Source: Buxus sempervirens (lineage: Eukaryota; Streptophyta; Magnoliopsida; Buxales; Buxaceae). Taken from it: a DNA stretch of 64,000 nt. This document shows, piece by piece, positions 60,053-64,000 of this stretch. Location: assembly GCA_947561395.2 (NCBI GenBank), contig OX387187.1, forward strand, positions 24,037,829 to 24,101,828. The letters run 5' to 3'. The notes beneath the pieces were generated by a model, which was not told the origin of the DNA, did no database searches, and saw only the letters and a program-made list of their open reading frames with translations. Made by a program: the position numbers and the translations under genes. How positions within the stretch are numbered: position 1 is the first letter of the stretch; each line of letters opens with the position of its first letter.

Positions 60053-60425
60053 CAGGTGCTGTCATGGACAGCAGCAAGCCTTTGTTGCTTGCTGCTGTTC
60101 CAGGACCTCCAGCAGACCCACCTACGTGCCTAGGCATCCCCCAAGCCTGGCCTCTTAACCCACTGTCATGCTCCCTAACCCCTTTTCCATTAACCCAAGT
60201 AAGTTGCTGCTGGGGACAGCAGTAAACCCCCACTGTTTGCTGCTGTCCCAGCAGGTTGGAAGGCCTAAAATCATCCCCAAGACTAGCTGCCATAGCACCT
60301 ATCGGCAAGCCCTCATCTTTAGGGAAGCATGCCCCCCATCACCCCTCCATTCCCTTTGCCATGACCCAAATGAGTGGCTGCTGGGGACAGCAGCAAACCC
60401 TCATCATTTGCTGATGTCCCAGCAG
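60053..60425 (+). repeat. Long inverted-repeat units in a family-C LTR
   Basis: Units at 60207-60254 and 60378-60425 are inverted repeats of CTGCTGGGGACAGCAG with its complement and arms of about 20 bp. A degenerate copy lies at 60053-60117. Spacing is about 160-170 bp. Related CAGCAG sequence occurs in the minus-strand C LTRs. Confidence 0.75.
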
Positions 60426-61065
60426 ATTTGGAGTCCCAGAATCACCCCAGTGTTGACCCACAATCAAGTCCCGTATTTATGCCAACTTCCATGGTCTTTT
60501 TGGTTAGGAATGCATCCTTGCCTTCTCAAGTTACTTGTTGCTCATGAACTTAAGAATGCATGAGCCCATCACCCCTCAACCCAACCCATTGAGTACTAGA
60601 CATGCATGCACCCCTTCACTTGATCTCTGGGCATTCACCATTCCCATCAGCATGCTTAAAGCCCACCTAAGGTCTCTCATTTCACTGCTGTCCCTTCTTC
60701 TTTACTGTTGCTATGCCATGATTTGTAGCATGTTCAATTTTGTGTATAATATGCGTAGTGCAAGACCTTGTTGTGGGGCTTTCATGGCCCATCGAATACT
60801 GAAGCGTGACCACCGAAGTAGGGGTACTAAGGCCCCTACACATTGCTGGAATTGCCGGAGAGAAATGAGAGGGGCAGCGGCCCCAATGTCTTCCTCTCCA
60901 CCTCTTGTTTTGGTGAGAACCCCCCAAAAGGGATTAAAGTGGATTCCTTCCCAAACTTGAACCAATGTGAGCCCCACCCAGGGGCCCACATGACTTGTGA
61001 AAACCCCTAGGAACCCCCTTGAGACAACCCCAAGGGCCTAACTCCGAAAAAAGGTATTCTTAAGG

Positions 61066-61129
61066 TGATCCGGCAACTCAGGCCGGATCACCTAGGGCCT
61101 GTGTGTATCCGGCATCTAAGGCCGGATAC
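61066..61129 (+). repeat. Two CCGG palindromes near the 3' part of the truncated C LTR
   Basis: Units start at 61066 and 61105, again 39 bp apart. The conserved GGGTTTCCGG-type palindrome follows at 61212-61236. They correspond to the array at 49077-49225. Confidence 0.88.
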
Positions 61130-61838
61130 ATGATAAAAATACAGTTTTTATGATTTTTGTGTTCCTTGCCGAATTTTCATGTCATTTTTAGTAAAACCAA
61201 ATAAACCAACAGGGTTTCCGGGCCATCCAGAAACCCAACTTGGGACTTGGACCCTCGGTTCAACTCGGAATACCCGTGGGCCTTCCAACGGGGCCCACAA
61301 GCCTATGAATCCAAAAGCATGCAAATGAGGAAATTGAGTAAAAATGAACAAGTTGAATCGAGCGGGCCAAACCCAATGCGGCCCACCCGAACCTTGTTAT
61401 GTGTAATGAATATATGAATTGCATGGTTTGGCCGAGACCAAGGGCTAGGGCCTATCAGGCCCGCCAAAGCCCACTAAAGGTTCTGCGGGCAGTCAAACTT
61501 AAGGGAAGGCCAAAAGTTGACTTTTTTTTGGGAATCCGTGCCAAGTGTTTAGCCCCATGTCATTAAATAGAGGGCTCCGATACGAGTTTAACACAATTGA
61601 GTTTGCTCAAATCGGAGTTCGGATGAAGGAGATATGATCTGTCGAAGTTTCCAGGTAGCAAAAGCCGAAAACTGCACACGTGGCGCAGGAACTGCACACG
61701 TGGCAGCCAACGCAGCAAAATATCTCAGGGACTAAATCTTAAATATAAAAATTTTGTACGGGCGATCCGTAGATATAAAAAAGGGTCAAATCGGTCGAAT
61801 CGGTCAAGTCGAAGGGCAAATCTGTAATTTTTCGATTT

Positions 61839-62084
61839 GTATCCGGTCACATATACCGGATACACTGCCTATCCTTCATGGCCGGACTTGAAGACCGGAT
61901 ACATAAAGATATTCGCGCGAAATTCGTGCCACTTGGCCGACAGATTCGCGGCGGCATTAAATTTTGAAATGATTGAGTCATGTATCCGGCCTGAGTTGCC
62001 GGATACAAAGGGGATCTAGTGTATCCGGACTACAAGTCCGGATACGAATAGGACTTAGTGTATCCGGCCTGAGTTGCCAGATAC
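61839..62084 (+). repeat. 39-bp phased CCGG palindromes in the second C LTR, U3
   Basis: Units start at 61839, 61878, 61982, 62021 and 62060; spacing within groups is exactly 39 bp, matching the first copy. Centres (N9) differ among units and between the two LTRs. Confidence 0.92.
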
Positions 62085-62969
62085 ATTAAGTTGCCTACAT
62101 AAAGCAAAACAGCAGTTCATTTCGGGGTTGGCTTTTGGTTTTTTGTTTCCCAGCTCTCTTCTCTCACCTACCCACCCCGAATCCCTCCTCTTTTACCTCT
62201 CTCAACCCTCTTTCACCTCCAAGTATAGATCAAAGCCATCCCAGCCTTGGCCTTCTTCTCCCTTTCCTTTTTCTGGTGGAAGCAAGAAGGAAGCACTGCT
62301 GTAGCTGAGGAAAAAAGGAGTTCCAGCTGCTGTCCAGCCCCAAGGAGGTACCCATACTTTGCTCAAGAGGCCAAGAACCCTCAGGTATTGTTCCTTAACA
62401 CATTGTATTCAACATATATTAAATCTAGATTTTTTTGAAAATGTATGCTTCCATTTGTTTTCTTGTTCTTCATGGCCTTGTTTTAGCATGATCCATGCAT
62501 ATATTTGGTGTTCCTTCCATGGCACTAAGCCACCTATAGCATGACACCCACGTAGGGATCGTTTAAGAGGCAAAAGTCCTGTCTCATATGCATTCTAATA
62601 TGCTGTATTTCCTGTTTGGAGATTTAGCTTAAGGTATTTTGGGGAGGAGCATGTTCCTCCTTGGTGTGTAATCAAATGTATCCCCATGATAAGCCCCCTC
62701 CTTTCTCCTTTCTCCAAGATTTTACTTCTCTAATGCATGACTCATTCCAATATCTTATTGCTGTTTTTTTGTGTGCAAGCATGCTCCATCACCCCCAAAC
62801 CCCCATTGGTTTTTGCTAGAAGAGATCCAAAAGGAGAAGCCAAGTGTGGCTTCTCCCAAACCTGAACATACGTGGGCTCATCCAGGAGCCCACGAGACTC
62901 TTAAGATGTTCCTGGGAACCCCAGGAAGTCATCCCAAGTGGCAGAATACCCAAAATGGCCATTTCAGGG

Positions 62970-63213
62970 TGATCCGGCAACTCAGGCCGGATCACCTGAG
63001 GCCTAGGTATGTCCGGCAACTAAGGCCGGATAACCTAGGGCCTCTGTGTATCCGGCCACTCATGCCGGATCACCTGCAGACCCTGTGTATCCGGCCTGAG
63101 TTGCCGGATACACACAGCAGCATGAATTTTGTATATTTTATCCCTTGCCGAATTGTGGATGATTGGTGTCAAAACCATTGAACCAGCAGGGTTTCCGGTC
63201 CACCCGGAAACCC
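62970..63213 (+). repeat. 39-bp phased CCGG palindromes near the 3' part of the second C LTR
   Basis: Four units start at 62970, 63009, 63048 and 63087, all 39 bp apart. The palindrome GGGTTTCCGG-N5-CCGGAAACCC follows at 63189-63213. Confidence 0.92.
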
Positions 63214-63343
63214 AACTTGGAACCCGGACCGATCGTTCCAACTTGGTACAATAGTGGGCCTTCCAACGGGGCCCACCAAGCCCAATGAACTCCAAAGCAT
63301 GCTAATTAAATAAATCTAAGTAAAAAGAACCAATCTAATCGGA

Positions 63344-64000
63344 TACTGCTACTTCTTTACCAAAACCTAGACCTCTCTAGCAGCCTACCCTTCTTATTAC
63401 TATAAACTGATCTTTGGGATGGTATTAGCACCTACGCTCCCGTGGCTTGCCGGGGAAAGCAGGGTAAACCCATCCCCCCACTTTGCTGGAGTCCGTTAGC
63501 ACCACTGGTTTCTTGCCGTGGCACGCGAGGATCCAGCACTGGTCCAGACCCTTGTAGGCTTATGTCTCGGGCTGGGTATCCTTCCCCTCCTAACGTTTCT
63601 GATTAAACCTTGCGTTGAGCATGAGAGGGTGAGTAGGATGTGAATGATGAATAAAATTGAAATAAAATCCAAAGTCCATTTGGGGCAGCAACCCCCGTTC
63701 TTTGCATCAAATTGAGTAAACCCTAGATACTGGGCTACCTCGACCCTAGCTTAGGAAGCTCACCTAATTCTTGATCAGGGGAACCACCCCAGATCCATGC
63801 ATAGAGTCCTGTATGCTATGGGTCTTGACCCATTAGAGTCCGCTGGGAGCACTTTAAGTCCAGATCGGTCTTTTAGAGCAGACGAAAGCCGGCCAGATCA
63901 GACAAGCAGATGAAAGCATGCCAGATTAGAATAAGGGCACTAAACCCTAGATCTAGGAATTTTTAGCCTACCCGCTTGGAAAGCAATTTTTATCCTCCCT
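63344..64000 (+). other. Leader of a plus-strand Tat element, homologous to the element A leader
   Basis: The sequence is collinear with the reverse complement of about 6358-5900: CCTAGACCTCTCTAGCAGCC, GGGATGGTATTAGC, GTGGCTTGCCGGGGAAAGCA, TGGTTTCTTGCC, GGGCTGGGTATCCTTCCCC and GCCGGCCAGATCAGACAA. No PBS is visible. A deletion of LTR end, PBS and about 445 bp of leader would explain the junction at 63343/63344. ORF1 would start beyond the window. Confidence 0.75.

Larger units (their letters stand above)
57858..61478 (+). mobile_element. Family-C LTR in element B gag, 3' end truncated
   Basis: It starts TGTAGCACCTCATTTTTGCG directly inside the gag frame (left flank CCAGT, 57853-57857). It runs collinear with the C solo LTRs of the opposite strand until CAAAGCCCACTAA near 61478, then jumps to a second partial C LTR. 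It lacks the U5 end (GGTGCGCACA) and adjoining PBS. Apart from palindromes and repeats no coding domain is visible. Several frames over 60 codons here are not supported. Confidence 0.85.
61479..63343 (+). mobile_element. Second family-C LTR, truncated at both ends
   Basis: It begins at a point matching about 58035 of the previous copy (GCGGGC-GTCAA, AAAGTTGACTTTT). It is collinear through the ACACGTGGCGCAGGAACTGC segment, palindromes and a shorter middle. It ends near 63343 in the segment CAATCTAATCGGA, which corresponds to 51430-51445 on the other strand. The first 170-180 bp and roughly the last 800 bp are missing. It may be the remains of the 5' LTR of an element whose leader starts at 63344. 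Confidence 0.8.

Noticed and set aside
1-64000. tRNA, rRNA or organellar insertions
   Set aside because: I saw no cloverleaf-like or rRNA-like segments. The only tRNA-related sequences are the primer binding sites.

Overview
This window is intergenic DNA from a large, repeat-rich plant genome. Essentially every supported feature is a transposable element or a fragment of one. I see no convincing independent host gene, rRNA or tRNA. The lineages present (Tat/Ogre-type and Athila-type Ty3/gypsy, Ty1/copia, a CACTA DNA transposon, and genes of the plant mobile domain/DUF7745 type) point to a flowering plant. I cannot name the species.

Layout, left to right. (1) 1-11009, minus strand: the 5' half of a Tat-type element, A. 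It has a 5' LTR, a PBS of the tRNA-Arg type, a leader, an extra ORF1 (DUF7745/PMD-like), a block of tandem repeats, then gag-protease running off the left edge. Its LTR holds a 1.8-kb solo LTR of family B. (2) 11010-16112, minus: remnants of another Tat element, D, into which A and a truncated Athila element inserted. (3) 16113-22412, minus: a CACTA element with a decayed TNP2 transposase gene and palindromic subterminal repeats, truncated on its left. (4) 22413-23188 and 30486-32119, plus: a broken copia element split by a young gag-protease-only Athila element (23189-30480, TSD GTATC). (5) 32120-57857, minus: a second large Tat element, B, with 3' LTR, pol, protease and gag. Between pol and the 3' LTR it carries two antisense, intron-containing extra genes: a PMD gene and a DUF7745-like gene. 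B is interrupted by a solo LTR of family A (44340-46757), by solo LTRs of family C nested in each other (47212-54254 and 48019-51412), and by family-C LTR sequence in gag (57858 onward). (6) 61479-64000, plus: a truncated C LTR followed by a leader homologous to that of element A.

The insertion model is supported by 5-bp target duplications and by frame arithmetic: removing the insertions together with one TSD copy puts the interrupted B pol and copia pol back into single reading frames. A-family LTRs sit in B and a B-family LTR sits in A, so both families were active over overlapping periods. Almost all breaks in coding frames are C-to-T or G-to-A nonsense changes, as expected of long-methylated elements.

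The most unusual signal is architectural. The LTRs of families A, B and C carry arrays of short palindromes of fixed length, strictly phased, usually just upstream of the TATA box. The sequence differs by family: GCCCG-N11-CGGGC (21 bp, 28-bp phase) in A; AACCG-N11-CGGTT (21 bp) in B; GTATCCGG-N9-CCGGATAC (25 bp, 39-bp phase) in C. Athila LTRs instead carry CGTTCG boxes every 11 bp. In element B the 21-bp unit also occurs upstream of both antisense extra genes, which suggests one cis-code shared by the LTR promoter and the accessory genes.
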